This document shows, piece after piece, positions 8,123 through 17,000 of a stretch of 64,000 nt of DNA. The stretch covers positions 1 through 64,000 of the forward strand of contig NZ_LYPB01000071.1 of the NCBI RefSeq assembly GCF_001653565.1, in the 5' to 3' direction. Under the pieces are notes generated by a model. It ran no database searches. It had not been told where the DNA came from and saw only the letters and a program-made list of their open reading frames with translations. The DNA comes from Paenibacillus oryzisoli (GTDB lineage: Bacteria; Bacillota; Bacilli; Paenibacillales; NBRC-103111). The first letter of the stretch is position 1, and every line of letters begins with the position of its first letter. The position numbers were made by a program, and so were the translations under genes.

Positions 8123-10549
8123 ATGACAGTCAAGAAAGAGAAGCTAGTCCTGGTCGGAAACGGAATGGCAGGTGTTAATGCCGTTGAGCATCTGCTCAAA
8201 CTAGCACCAGATAAATATGAAGTTACGATTTTCGGCAGTGAACCTCATCCCAACTACAATCGAATTCTGTTGTCCTATGTCCTCTCCGGCGACTCCAAAG
8301 TGGAGGATATCGTCATCCACCCTTATGAATGGTATACGAACAATCATATTACCTTATATACGAATCAAACCATCACGGGAATCGACACAATGCTCCAAAC
8401 CGTAACAAGCGATAAAGGGATGACGGTTTCCTATGATAAATTGATTTTGGCAACAGGCTCTAACCCATTCATGATTCCTATGCCTGGTGCAGACAAAGAA
8501 GGTGTCATGGCCTATAGAACGATCCGAGATTGTGAAATTATGATAGAGTCGGCTAAAAAGTATAAGAAAGCGATTGTCATCGGCGGCGGTTTGCTAGGCT
8601 TAGAAGCAGCGCGTGGTTTCCTAAATCTCGGGATGAAAGTCGATGTCGTTCATATCGTGGATACGATTATGGAACGTCAGCTGGATCGGACAGCATCCAA
8701 AATGCTGCAAGGGGCTCTCGAAGAGCAAGGCATCAACTTCCTATTAGAGAAGCAATCGGCAGAGATTGTAGGAGATAAACGCGTCACGGGCCTTAAATTT
8801 AAGGATGGCACGATTGCTGAAGCCGACCTTATCGTAATGGCTGTGGGCATCAGGCCGAATGTAGCCCTTGCGAAGGAATCTGGTATCGAATGCAATCCAG
8901 GCATCATTGTCAATGATTACTTGCAAACAAGCGTTCCGAATGTGTACGCCGTTGGTGAATGTGCGATGCACAGAGGCATCGCGTATGGTCTAGTAGCACC
9001 GCTCTATGAGCAAGGTGCCGTACTCGCAAAGCATTTGGCTGGCGTAGAAACGGGGCCGTATGAAGGTTCTATTTTGTACACGAAGCTCAAAGTATCTGGT
9101 GTTGATGTATTCTCAGGCGGTCAATTCGTTGAGGCGGAAGGGACCAAAGCGATTCGTATTCACGATGAATTCTCAGGTGTCTATAAGAAAGTCGTGATTA
9201 AGGATAATAAAATTATCGGTGCCGTACTTTTTGGTGATACAGCTGACGGTACGCGACTTATGCAAATGATTAGGGAAGAAACAGATATTAGTGGGATGGG
9301 CAAAACGGCGATTCTAACGGATGGTTCAAGTGGCGGTGGCGGTGCGGCCTCTGGTGTAGCGGATATGAAGGATGACGCGATTATCTGCGGTTGTAACGGT
9401 GTAACGAAAGGGACCATCTGTTCGGCCATTAAGGATCAAGGTTTAACGACGGTTGATGAAGTGAAGAACTGTACAACAGCATCTCGTTCCTGTGGAGGAT
9501 GTAAGCCACTAGTGAGTGATCTGTTAGCTTATACACTTGGGGCGTCCTACGATAAAAATGCTGCAAAAGAAACCATCTGTGGCTGTACAACGCACACGCG
9601 TGACGAAGTCGTTACGGCGATTCGGGAAAAAGGTTTATCCCATGTACGCGAAGTTATGAACGTCCTTGAATGGAAAAATGAAGAAGGCTGCTCCAAATGC
9701 CGCCCAGCATTGAATTATTATTTGGGCATGATTCGCCCTGAATCTTATCAAGATGACAGCACGTCCCGATTCGTCAATGAGCGTATGCATGCCAATATTC
9801 AAAAGGACGGTACGTACTCTGTTGTTCCACGGATCTATGGCGGTGTTACGAATCCGACGGAGCTTAAGCGCATTGCAGAGGTTGCTGAACAGTTCAACGT
9901 GCCCACAGTGAAATTTACTGGCGGACAGCGTCTCGACTTGCTAGGTGTGAAAAAAGAAGATTTGACCGCGATGTGGGAAGCCTTGGATATGCCATCGGGG
10001 TATGCTTATGGGAAAGCGCTACGGACCGTGAAAACATGTGTCGGCGAAACGTTCTGCCGTTTTGGTACGGGGGATGCGATGGGTGTTGGTATTGAGTTGG
10101 AGAAGCGTTTTGAACGCTTGAATACACCGGCGAAAGTGAAGCTTGCTGTATCCGGCTGCCCGCGAAACTGTGCAGAATCAGGCATTAAGGATCTCGGTGT
10201 CGTATCCGTCGATGGCGGATGGGAGCTGTATGCAGGTGGCAACGGTGGCGTGAAAGTCCGCGTTGGTGATTTGATGAGCACAGTGAAGACCGAAGAAGAA
10301 ATCATCGAATATACCGAAGCGTATCTGCAATATTACCGAGAAACAGGGAAGTACGGCGAGCGTACGAGCGAATGGGTGCACCGTCTGGGCATTGAGCATA
10401 TTCGTGAGGTTGTTGAGAACGAGGCAGAGCGCAAACAATTGTGTGAACGTATGGATTTGGCCTTATCCGTAACACAAGATCCATGGAGGCAAGCCATCGA
10501 TAGCAAGAAAATCCAACGTGATCTCTATGAAGTTGTTGAACTGAAGTAG
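8123..10549 (+). CDS. nirB: Assimilatory nitrite reductase [NAD(P)H], large subunit
   Basis: Reduces nitrite to ammonium with six electrons from NAD(P)H; 808 aa. Domains in order: FAD/NAD-binding pyridine-nucleotide oxidoreductase (GNGMAG near residue 10, ATGSNPF near 110, second Rossmann GGGLLGLEAARGF near 155); two BFD-like [2Fe-2S] domains (CGCNGVTKGTIC...CGGC, then CGCTTHTRDEV...CSKC); ferredoxin-like half-repeat; and a siroheme/[4Fe-4S] domain with Cys639, Cys645, Cys679 and Cys683 (CVGETFC, GCPRNC). The start at 8123 follows GGAAGGA by eight bases; the upstream in-frame ATG at 8102 lacks a site. Its siroheme can be made by enzymes encoded in the hem cluster at 42.7-46 kb. Confidence 0.95.
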   Translation: MTVKKEKLVLVGNGMAGVNAVEHLLKLAPDKYEVTIFGSEPHPNYNRILLSYVLSGDSKVEDIVIHPYEWYTNNHITLYTNQTITGIDTMLQTVTSDKGMTVSYDKLILATGSNPFMIPMPGADKEGVMAYRTIRDCEIMIESAKKYKKAIVIGGGLLGLEAARGFLNLGMKVDVVHIVDTIMERQLDRTASKMLQGALEEQGINFLLEKQSAEIVGDKRVTGLKFKDGTIAEADLIVMAVGIRPNVALAKESGIECNPGIIVNDYLQTSVPNVYAVGECAMHRGIAYGLVAPLYEQGAVLAKHLAGVETGPYEGSILYTKLKVSGVDVFSGGQFVEAEGTKAIRIHDEFSGVYKKVVIKDNKIIGAVLFGDTADGTRLMQMIREETDISGMGKTAILTDGSSGGGGAASGVADMKDDAIICGCNGVTKGTICSAIKDQGLTTVDEVKNCTTASRSCGGCKPLVSDLLAYTLGASYDKNAAKETICGCTTHTRDEVVTAIREKGLSHVREVMNVLEWKNEEGCSKCRPALNYYLGMIRPESYQDDSTSRFVNERMHANIQKDGTYSVVPRIYGGVTNPTELKRIAEVAEQFNVPTVKFTGGQRLDLLGVKKEDLTAMWEALDMPSGYAYGKALRTVKTCVGETFCRFGTGDAMGVGIELEKRFERLNTPAKVKLAVSGCPRNCAESGIKDLGVVSVDGGWELYAGGNGGVKVRVGDLMSTVKTEEEIIEYTEAYLQYYRETGKYGERTSEWVHRLGIEHIREVVENEAERKQLCERMDLALSVTQDPWRQAIDSKKIQRDLYEVVELK

Positions 10550-10582
10550 AAATAGAGAGATAAACAGGGAGGAGCAGAGAAA

Positions 10583-10936
10583 ATGATTACACAAAATGAG
10601 CAAATGATCTGGGTGCAAGCCGTTTCCTATGAGGATTTAGCTTTTAATACAGGGAGGACGATTCGTTATCAAGGAGAAGAGGTTGCCTTATTCAAATTGA
10701 AAAGTGGTAAACTTCAAGCGATCCAAAATCGTTGTCCCCATAAAGAGGGCGTTCTTGCCGAAGGCATCGTCTGTGATGACCACGTATTCTGCCCTATGCA
10801 TGATCGCAAAATTCATTTGCCTTCTGGTCTTGTGCAAGCTCCGGATACTGGCTGCGTGAAAACGTACCTGACCAAAGTAGATGAGGCTGGAGATGTATAT
10901 ATCGGATTTCCCATCCATAATGAAATGGCTAGTTAG
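10583..10936 (+). CDS. nirD: Nitrite reductase small subunit, Rieske type
   Basis: A 117-residue partner of NirB with a Rieske-like beta fold. Unlike some enterobacterial NirD proteins it keeps an apparent full ligand set: Cys51-x-His53 (RCPHKEG) and Cys70-x2-His73 (FCPMHDR). It probably binds a [2Fe-2S] cluster and helps pass electrons or stabilise the complex. It follows nirB by 33 bases, with GGGAGGAG before its ATG, in the same operon. Confidence 0.92.
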   Translation: MITQNEQMIWVQAVSYEDLAFNTGRTIRYQGEEVALFKLKSGKLQAIQNRCPHKEGVLAEGIVCDDHVFCPMHDRKIHLPSGLVQAPDTGCVKTYLTKVDEAGDVYIGFPIHNEMAS

Positions 10937-10993
10937 CCCTTATATAACCTAAATATACCTATTAAGAGAGCTAGATCTGCGGGGGTGGGAGCG

Positions 10994-13102
10994 ATGAAAT
11001 CAACATTGGTTACATTAACGGATGAACAACCCTCCTCCCATTGTTGCTTTTGCAGTATGCAGTGTGGTTTGGAGATAATACCTAGTGAGAAGACAGAGGG
11101 CTTAACCATTAAGCCGAGTGGTCATTTCCCAGTGGCAACAGGTCGTTTATGTCAAAAGGGTTTGAATGCCTTGGAACATGTCGTTCATGCGGAACGGATT
11201 ATGGAGCCGCTCTATAGGGAGAAGGCTAGAGTAGGACATTGGCGGCAAGTCGCTTGGGAGTCGGCTTACGAGGATATTGCGCAGCGAATTCACGCATTGC
11301 AAGCGGAACATGGGCGCGATGCGATCGGTGTTTATGGCGGCGGATCCTTAACGAATGAAGTAAGTTACTTACTTGGGAAGTTTACACGCGTAGCGCTTAG
11401 GTCCAAATATATTGATTATAACGGTCGTTACTGTATGTCATCGGCAGCGGCTGCGAGTAATAAAGCTTTCGGTATCGATCGCGGGATGACGATGCCTCTA
11501 TCAGAAATTCCGAATGCGAAATATATCATCCTAGCAGGCACGAATATTGCGGAATGTCAGCCTACGATGATGCCCTATCTATTGGAAGCAAAGAAAAAAG
11601 GCGCCGTGATCGTGACCATTGATCCGCGTAATACCATGACTTCCAAAACGGCAGATATTCATGTGAGGCTGCAACCTGGTTTTGATTCCGTGTTCATTAA
11701 TGGACTCTTGCATGTCATGATCGAGGAGAATCTCGTTGATCACAAGTTCATTCAATCACGTACGTCCGGTTTCGAACAAGTGAAAGAAGCTGTCAAATCA
11801 TTTACACCGGCTCGTGTTGAGTATGTAACGGGCATCCTTGAAGCGGTGGTACGGACAATCGCTCGTGGTTTCGCCAAGGCGGAGACGGGCATCGTGCTAA
11901 CGGCGAGAGGGTTGGAGCAGCAAGTGAATGGGGTTGAGAATACACTCAATTACATTAACCTTGCACTGCTCACGGGTAAAATAGGACGTTCAGGCTGCGG
12001 TTATGGCGCTGTGACGGGGCAAGCGAACGGCCAAGGTGGTCGTGAGCATGGGCAGAAAGCCGACCAGCTCCCGGGTTACCGCCTGATTGAAGATCCCGCT
12101 GCGCGTGAGCATGTGGCGAAAGTGTGGGGCATCGATCCGCAGGAGTTGCCCGGTAAAGGCGTCTCAGCTTACGAACTGTTGCAGAAAATCGACGAAGGCG
12201 AGATTAAGGCATTAATTGTGCTAGGATCGAATCCGCTCGTTTCAAGTCCGAATAATCGGATGGTTGAGCGAGCATTGCAAAAGCTGGATCTACTCGTCGT
12301 CGTAGATATGTTCGAAACCGAAACGGCACGATATGCCCATTACTTGTTGCCCGGTTCTTCCTTCGCTGAAGCAGAAGGGACCATGACCAACTTGGAGGGG
12401 CGCGTATTTCATCGGCAGAAAGCTATGGAGCCCCCAGGCAATTGCAAGCTTGATTATCACATTATCAGCGAACTGGCTGATGCACTTGGACGAGGCGCTT
12501 ACTTTCAATATGCGGGTATTGAAGACGTGTTTCGTGAACTAGCCGCAGCTAGTGCAGGTGGCAAAGCTGATTATAGCGGCATCACTTACGAACGTTTGCA
12601 AAAGGAGAAAGGGATCTTCTGGCCATGCGGGTCAGCTGACCATCCGGGAACACCGCATTTATTCCAAGATCATTTTCATCATGCGGATGGCAAAGCCCTC
12701 TTGTTCGGCATACAGCCGAAAATGCCTGCAGAACCCATAGATAGCGACTTTCCCTTCGTGCTCACTACTGGGCGTCTGGCCAACCATTATTTAAGCGGTG
12801 CGCAAACGCGCCGCACCGAAGCTCTTCATAAGAAGGCACCTGTACCTGTTGCCGAAATCCATCCATCTTTGGCCAAACGAATCGGCCTAAGCGTGGAACA
12901 AAAAATCCGGATCACCAGCCGGCGTGGTTCTTTGGTCTTCCAAGTCAAGGTCACCGAGGGGATCCAGCCTCGCACCGTCTTCGTGCCTTTCCATTGGGGC
13001 GACGAGCATTCGATCAACGTGTTGACGAACGACGCCTTGGATCCAACGAGTCGGATGCCAGAGTTTAAGATTTGTGCGGTGAGGGTTGAGAGAGTGGATT
13101 GA
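10994..13102 (+). CDS. nasC: Assimilatory nitrate reductase catalytic subunit (Mo-bisMGD)
   Basis: Reduces nitrate to nitrite in the cytoplasm; 702 aa, near the usual size. The N-terminal [4Fe-4S] motif is Cys17-x2-Cys20-x3-Cys24 with Cys53 (GRLCQKG). The likely molybdenum ligand is Cys147 in NGRYCMSSAAAA. Further signatures are GREHGQKADQLPGY and the C-terminal molybdopterin-binding barrel with FVLTTGRLANHY. The ATG at 10994 has GGGGGTGG five to six bases upstream; a GTG three codons earlier is less likely. No separate electron-transfer subunit (NasB type) lies in the window, so the electron donor, perhaps ferredoxin or flavodoxin, is unresolved. Last gene of the nitrate operon. Confidence 0.93.
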   Translation: MKSTLVTLTDEQPSSHCCFCSMQCGLEIIPSEKTEGLTIKPSGHFPVATGRLCQKGLNALEHVVHAERIMEPLYREKARVGHWRQVAWESAYEDIAQRIHALQAEHGRDAIGVYGGGSLTNEVSYLLGKFTRVALRSKYIDYNGRYCMSSAAAASNKAFGIDRGMTMPLSEIPNAKYIILAGTNIAECQPTMMPYLLEAKKKGAVIVTIDPRNTMTSKTADIHVRLQPGFDSVFINGLLHVMIEENLVDHKFIQSRTSGFEQVKEAVKSFTPARVEYVTGILEAVVRTIARGFAKAETGIVLTARGLEQQVNGVENTLNYINLALLTGKIGRSGCGYGAVTGQANGQGGREHGQKADQLPGYRLIEDPAAREHVAKVWGIDPQELPGKGVSAYELLQKIDEGEIKALIVLGSNPLVSSPNNRMVERALQKLDLLVVVDMFETETARYAHYLLPGSSFAEAEGTMTNLEGRVFHRQKAMEPPGNCKLDYHIISELADALGRGAYFQYAGIEDVFRELAAASAGGKADYSGITYERLQKEKGIFWPCGSADHPGTPHLFQDHFHHADGKALLFGIQPKMPAEPIDSDFPFVLTTGRLANHYLSGAQTRRTEALHKKAPVPVAEIHPSLAKRIGLSVEQKIRITSRRGSLVFQVKVTEGIQPRTVFVPFHWGDEHSINVLTNDALDPTSRMPEFKICAVRVERVD

Positions 13103-13109
13103 AATAGAG

Positions 13110-13146
13110 CACCCCAGTTGGGAATCCAGCTGGGGTGTTTATTTGG
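13110..13146 (+). terminator. Terminator of the nitrate operon
   Basis: CACCCCAG pairs with CTGGGGTG (13110-13137), followed by TTTATTT. Confidence 0.9.
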
Positions 13147-13209
13147 TTAGATCATTACACCATTACCCGGCTCCGGGCCTTAACAACCCCGAACTGCGAA
13201 CCACCAAAT

Positions 13210-13362
13210 TTCAAACCAAACACAAACACCAAACATCAAAGATCAAAGATCAAACACCAAACACCAAACACCAAACACCAAACATCAAACACCAAACATC
13301 AAACATCAAACATCAAACATCAAACACCAAACATCAAACATCAAACATCAAACACAAACCAC
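13210..13362. repeat. Heptanucleotide tandem array (CAAACAY / CAAAGAT)
   Basis: About twenty near-perfect copies of a 7-base unit alternating ATCAAAC and ACCAAAC, with a few ATCAAAG units near the left end. One strand is almost free of G. Because 7 is not a multiple of 3, all frames stay open and give low-complexity peptides rich in Lys-His-Gln-Thr, which I do not treat as genes. A simple-sequence minisatellite likely variable between strains. Confidence 0.9.
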
Positions 13363-13444
13363 CAATCAGTATCCAGCTCGGCTAACCTCAACTTGGAATC
13401 CTCTGGCACCTCGAGTCACCGCCACAAACATCGTTTTATACTTT

Positions 13445-13635
13445 AACTGGATTTTATACAGTTATTTCCGCGGAATCACGCTAAATATTCCATTTAGATG
13501 GAAAATGTACAGTTAATTTATCCCATTTACCTCAATTCTACTAAAATGAGCCAATATAACTACATAAAATCCATCTAAATTTAATTTCAATGGATTTTAA
13601 GCAATTTTAGATGTACAAAATCCAGTTAATTTTGT
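13445..13635. repeat. Diverged intergenic repeat with CAGTTA motifs, copy A
   Basis: AT-rich, non-coding, with repeated TACAGTTA/TCCAGTTA words (near 13468, 13509 and 13622). The block starting TAGATGGAAAATGTACAGTT at 13495 is recognisably related (about two thirds identical by eye) to the block at 52907. The rest of the 13.36-13.73 kb spacer shows nothing else I can support. Confidence 0.5.
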
Positions 13636-13735
13636 TCGTGCCGGTAATTGGGTAGTTAATTGGCACTGTGACTGGTACATTAGGTCAATGTAGAAATGGA
13701 ATAGAGAGTTGAATAGAATCTAAAGACAAACATAA

Positions 13736-13772
13736 AAGCCCCCGTTCCCCTCCGAAGGAGGGTGGGTGGCTT
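13736..13772 (-). terminator. Terminator of gerE
   Basis: On the minus strand AAGCC...CCCTCC-TTC-GGAGGG...GGCTT followed by TTATG, downstream of the gerE stop. Confidence 0.7.
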
Positions 13773-13799
13773 GCATGGATCCCTTTGCTGGTGACGGAA

Positions 13800-14021
13800 T
13801 CAGATCTTTAATTCCCCAAGCTTAATCAGTTCTACAACCGCTTGTGAACGACCCTTGACATTTAATTTCTGCATGACGTTCGATATATGATTCCTCACAG
13901 TCTTTTCACTAATGAAAAGCTGCTGTGCGATATCCTTTGTCGTTTTGTCCTGCACTAAGAGTTCGAATACTTCGCGTTCGCGGTTCGTAAGTAAAAATTT
14001 GTTTTTGTGGTCGCTGCCCAT
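13800..14021 (-). CDS. gerE: Spore-coat gene regulator GerE (LuxR-type HTH)
   Basis: A 73-residue protein that is almost only a LuxR/FixJ helix-turn-helix: LTNREREVFELLVQDKTTKD, then FISEKTVRNHISNVMQKL. It matches B. subtilis GerE (74 aa) nearly residue for residue as I recall it. GerE acts late in the mother cell, activating and repressing spore-coat genes. AAGGAGGGGTGACA lies before the ATG. A sigma-K-like promoter is found about 65 bases upstream, as expected for this gene. Confidence 0.95.
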   Translation of the reverse strand: MGSDHKNKFLLTNREREVFELLVQDKTTKDIAQQLFISEKTVRNHISNVMQKLNVKGRSQAVVELIKLGELKI

Positions 14022-14086
14022 GGATGTGTGTCACCCCTCCTTGCTCGGGTATTGGGAATTACAAGGTTAAGGGATACAGTCAAAAT

Positions 14087-14114
14087 TAGTTTATGAAGGG
14101 CTGCTGTCAATGGT
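14087..14114 (-). promoter_or_regulatory. Candidate sigma-K promoter of gerE
   Basis: On the minus strand AC, 17 bases, CATAAACTA, fitting the sigma-K pattern AC-N16/17-CATANNNTA. Known B. subtilis gerE transcription is sigma-K dependent, which supports the match. Confidence 0.55.
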
Positions 14115-14216
14115 GCGGTATCCGGAGAAAAATAGGCGGAATGTATTTTTGAGTTTCAGCGCTAGGCGTGGTAAGCTGAATTAAGGTGTATTCGTAACCG
14201 AAAGGGGCTGCTTCGG

Positions 14217-14891
14217 ATGTTCAGGCGTGATTATTTGATGCGACAGATTGAACAATTGACGGTGGTGCTGCATCGGATTCTTTTTAACAAGGAACATATC
14301 CCAATTGAAGATGCGCAGAGACAGCTAGATGAAGTCAGTCGTCATTTGTTGGGTTTGAATATTCGTTCCCTCCAGTCATTATCCAGTAAGGATATTCTGG
14401 AATTGCTATCCTACCAAGGGAGTATTGATACGGCGAAGGCGTTAGTTATTAGTGATATGTTCGTGGGGCAAGGAAACCTGCTGCTGCAGCATGAAGAAGA
14501 TGGGGAGGCGTATTGGGCCTATTTGAAATCGTTGGATCTACTCCTCCATGTATCGCTTTCAGATGAAGTTGAGCCGGAAGATGAGGTCAATCAGGAAATT
14601 GCCTTAAGATTGGTACAGAGTTTGGAGTTATTGAAGGGCTGGCGAATCCCAGAAGAGATACAGAAGTTGCTATTTCTACATTATGAGAAACAAGGTAATT
14701 ATGCGAAGGTTGAAGATGTTTTGTTTCATTACATGGAGGATCATCCGGAGAAGTCAGAGATCCTGGAGCGAGGTCTTATTTTTTACGAAAAACTGCTTGG
14801 GGCTCAGGACGAGCAATTGAAGGCTGGGAATTTTAGCAGGGAAGAAGTGCTAGAAGGTTTAACGATCATGAAACAGAAGATGCTCTTATAA
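14217..14891 (+). CDS. Conserved helical protein of unknown function (DUF6483-like)
   Basis: A 224-residue protein, predicted all-helical, acidic, no signal peptide or membrane segment. It opens MFRRDYLMRQIEQLTVVLHR and the middle (KALVISDMFVGQGNLLLQ, YWAYLKSLDLLLHV) reads like TPR-style helix pairs. I think it belongs to the DUF6483 family, but that is from memory. AAAGGGG lies ten bases before the ATG. It stands alone, 48 bases ahead of the methyltransferase gene and possibly co-transcribed with it. Confidence 0.6.
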   Translation: MFRRDYLMRQIEQLTVVLHRILFNKEHIPIEDAQRQLDEVSRHLLGLNIRSLQSLSSKDILELLSYQGSIDTAKALVISDMFVGQGNLLLQHEEDGEAYWAYLKSLDLLLHVSLSDEVEPEDEVNQEIALRLVQSLELLKGWRIPEEIQKLLFLHYEKQGNYAKVEDVLFHYMEDHPEKSEILERGLIFYEKLLGAQDEQLKAGNFSREEVLEGLTIMKQKMLL

Positions 14892-14938
14892 CATTTTAAT
14901 CGTAGAATTATTATTATAAAGCTGAGGGTGTTGAAAAG

Positions 14939-15670
14939 ATGGCATGGTACCAAGAAAGTTTTGGCGATGATTATTTACTTGTGTACAAACATAGAGACAT
15001 GCAAGGCGCATACGATGAAGTGAAGAAAATGGTGGACTGGTTGGAGCTTGAGCAAGGAGCTCGACTTCTAGATCTTTGTTGTGGGATGGGTCGGCATTCG
15101 ATGGCGCTTGCGGAGTGTGGTTATACCGTCACAGGCGTGGATTTGTCGCAAGTGTTGTTACAGGAAGCCATTAAGCAGAGTGGAAAAGAGCAAGTGACTT
15201 GGATTAACGGTGATATGCGGGATGTACCGCTCTGTGAGCCGTTTGATGCAGTTGTGAATTTGTTTACGTCTTTTGGTTATTTTGATGAAGATGAGCAGAA
15301 TGAGAAAGTGCTTCACGAGATGCATCGACTGTTAAAAAAGGAAGGTCGTTTCATAATTGATTTTCTGAATCCGGTTTATGTGAAGGAGAACTTGGTCCCG
15401 CAGTCGGAACGGAAGGTAGATGATTTGACCATTCGTGAGATGAGAACGATCGAAAATGGCTGCGTGCGCAAACGGATCACGATCTCTCAAGCGGGGGCAC
15501 CTGATCGGCATTATTTGGAACAGGTGAAGTTGTACGAGCGTCCGGTATTTGAGGCGATGTTGGCCAAAGCGGGATTACATATTGATCATGTATACGGTGA
15601 CTATGAAGGTCAGGCGTATTCGCCAGAAGTTTCGAGTCGGATGATTTTTGTTGGACAGAGGGAAGGATGA
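14939..15670 (+). CDS. Class I SAM-dependent methyltransferase
   Basis: A 243-residue soluble enzyme with a Rossmann SAM-binding core: motif I LLDLCCGMGRHSMALA (about residues 41-56), acidic end of strand 2 in VTGVDLS, motif for the adenine pocket INGDMRDVP, and DAVVNLFTSFGYF. The substrate cannot be told from sequence; related proteins are annotated only as methyltransferases. GAGGGTG is nine bases before the ATG. The next gene begins ten bases after its stop, suggesting a two-gene operon. Confidence 0.85.
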   Translation: MAWYQESFGDDYLLVYKHRDMQGAYDEVKKMVDWLELEQGARLLDLCCGMGRHSMALAECGYTVTGVDLSQVLLQEAIKQSGKEQVTWINGDMRDVPLCEPFDAVVNLFTSFGYFDEDEQNEKVLHEMHRLLKKEGRFIIDFLNPVYVKENLVPQSERKVDDLTIREMRTIENGCVRKRITISQAGAPDRHYLEQVKLYERPVFEAMLAKAGLHIDHVYGDYEGQAYSPEVSSRMIFVGQREG

Positions 15671-15680
15671 CTACCGGGAT

Positions 15681-16658
15681 ATGAACGTCGTGACCGTACA
15701 TACAGATGAAATTACACAAGTGAAAGTGCCGTTGCCATTCCCTTTGCGGTGGGTGAATGCTTACCTGATTCGCGGCAGCAACGGTTACACGGTAATCGAT
15801 CCGGGACTGCACACGCCGGAAGCGGAAGCGCTCTGGGAGCAAGTGCTCGAGGAGCAAGGGATTGGGTATGAGAACGTGGAACAAATCGTGCTCACCCACC
15901 ACCATCCCGACCACTACGGGATGGCCGGTTGGTTCCAGGAGCGCACGGGCGCACCGGTTCTCCTCTCGGAGACCGGATACGCGCAAGTGCAGCTCCTGTG
16001 GGGCCCGGAGCAGCCGATGTCTCCGCTGCTCCTGGAGCTTTTTGCCCGGCATGGCTTCCCCGAAGCCGGGCTGATTGAGATGACGAAGCACATGGTGAGC
16101 TTCGTCGATCTGGTCTCCCCGCAGCCGCAGGTTACCCTGCTGCGTGAAGGGCCTGTGCGCCTCGGCGACCGCGTCTATGAAGCCATCGAGACCCCCGGCC
16201 ATGCCGCTGGGCATCTGGTCTTCTACGATGCGGAGGCGCAGGTGATATTTTGCGGCGACCACGTCCTGCCGCAAATATCGCCGAACGTTTCCTTCCTCCC
16301 GCAGGTGGAAGAAAACCCGCTCGGCGCATACTTGAGCAGCCTGCAGGAGATCGGCAGGCTGCCGGTTGCGATGGCTTACCCGGGGCACCGGGAGCCATGG
16401 AAGGGCTTCAGCGCACGCGCAGAGGAGCTCGTGCGCCATCATCATGAGCGGCTCGCGCTCATGGAAGGGCAGCTAAGCGCGCCGCAGAGCGCTTATGAGG
16501 TGTGCCGGGCGACGTTCGGCGACCGGCTGAGTATTCACCAGATGCGATTCGCGCTGTCGGAGACGATCGCACACCTAATCCTGCTGGAGGCCGAAGGCCG
16601 CATTCAGCAGGTGGACCCGCAAGCAGATCGTGTGTACTACGTCGCGATATCCAAATAA
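15681..16658 (+). CDS. MBL-fold metallohydrolase with C-terminal winged-helix domain
   Basis: A 325-residue hydrolase. The di-metal motif HxHxDH is His73-His75-Asp77-His78 (THHHPDHYG); later ligands are in GHAAGHL and CGDHVLP. The C-terminal 75 residues (YEVCRATFG...HQMRFALSETIAHL...GRIQQ) are the winged-helix extension found in many glyoxalase II-like proteins; the substrate is unknown. The ATG at 15681 gives a normal MBL N-terminus; a TTG frame 33 bases upstream overlaps the methyltransferase and is less likely. The gene is markedly richer in G+C than its neighbours, from about 15720 to its end. Confidence 0.85.
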   Translation: MNVVTVHTDEITQVKVPLPFPLRWVNAYLIRGSNGYTVIDPGLHTPEAEALWEQVLEEQGIGYENVEQIVLTHHHPDHYGMAGWFQERTGAPVLLSETGYAQVQLLWGPEQPMSPLLLELFARHGFPEAGLIEMTKHMVSFVDLVSPQPQVTLLREGPVRLGDRVYEAIETPGHAAGHLVFYDAEAQVIFCGDHVLPQISPNVSFLPQVEENPLGAYLSSLQEIGRLPVAMAYPGHREPWKGFSARAEELVRHHHERLALMEGQLSAPQSAYEVCRATFGDRLSIHQMRFALSETIAHLILLEAEGRIQQVDPQADRVYYVAISK

Positions 16659-16662
16659 GTTA

Positions 16663-16703
16663 AATCCCCCTTCAACGTGAGTGGTTGAAGGGGGATTTTG
16701 GTT
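16663..16703 (+). terminator. Terminator after the MBL-fold gene
   Basis: AATCCCCCTTCAA pairs perfectly with TTGAAGGGGGATT, followed by TTGGTTT. Confidence 0.9.
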
Positions 16704-17000
16704 TCACAAATTTTTACTCTAAGCGTTATATTTCTCAGAGTTGAGGAACGTAGTTGCTTAAACTTAGATTTCGGGTAAAAGCGCTGAAAGCGGTGAATAA
16801 TGGAACTTCCGTTTTTCGCAAAAATAAGAGAACCACATTCCGTATGCAACGCTTCCATCCCGCGGAAACACGACACTACGTAGCTACTCCAACACATATT
16901 CCGATCCGAACAGCACTCCTTACACAAACTATACATGAATGAGTTACATAAACGCGTTGTACTCATCCACCAGTAGCTTGATTTGTTGAGTCTGAGAGGA

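Noticed and set aside
13086..13446. Two overlapping plus-strand open frames across the 7-bp array
   Set aside because: They are open only because the 7-mer lacks stop codons; the peptides are pure low complexity and no ribosome site precedes them.
14905..14919. AT-rich 15-mer resembling a PerR box before the methyltransferase gene
   Set aside because: Only the right half matches well; the left half has four of seven, and no promoter is evident. Likely chance in AT-rich sequence.
15477..16445. 322-codon minus-strand open frame opposite the methyltransferase end and the MBL gene
   Set aside because: It is an antisense frame kept open by GC-rich codons; the sense strand has clear catalytic motifs and the antisense protein has none.
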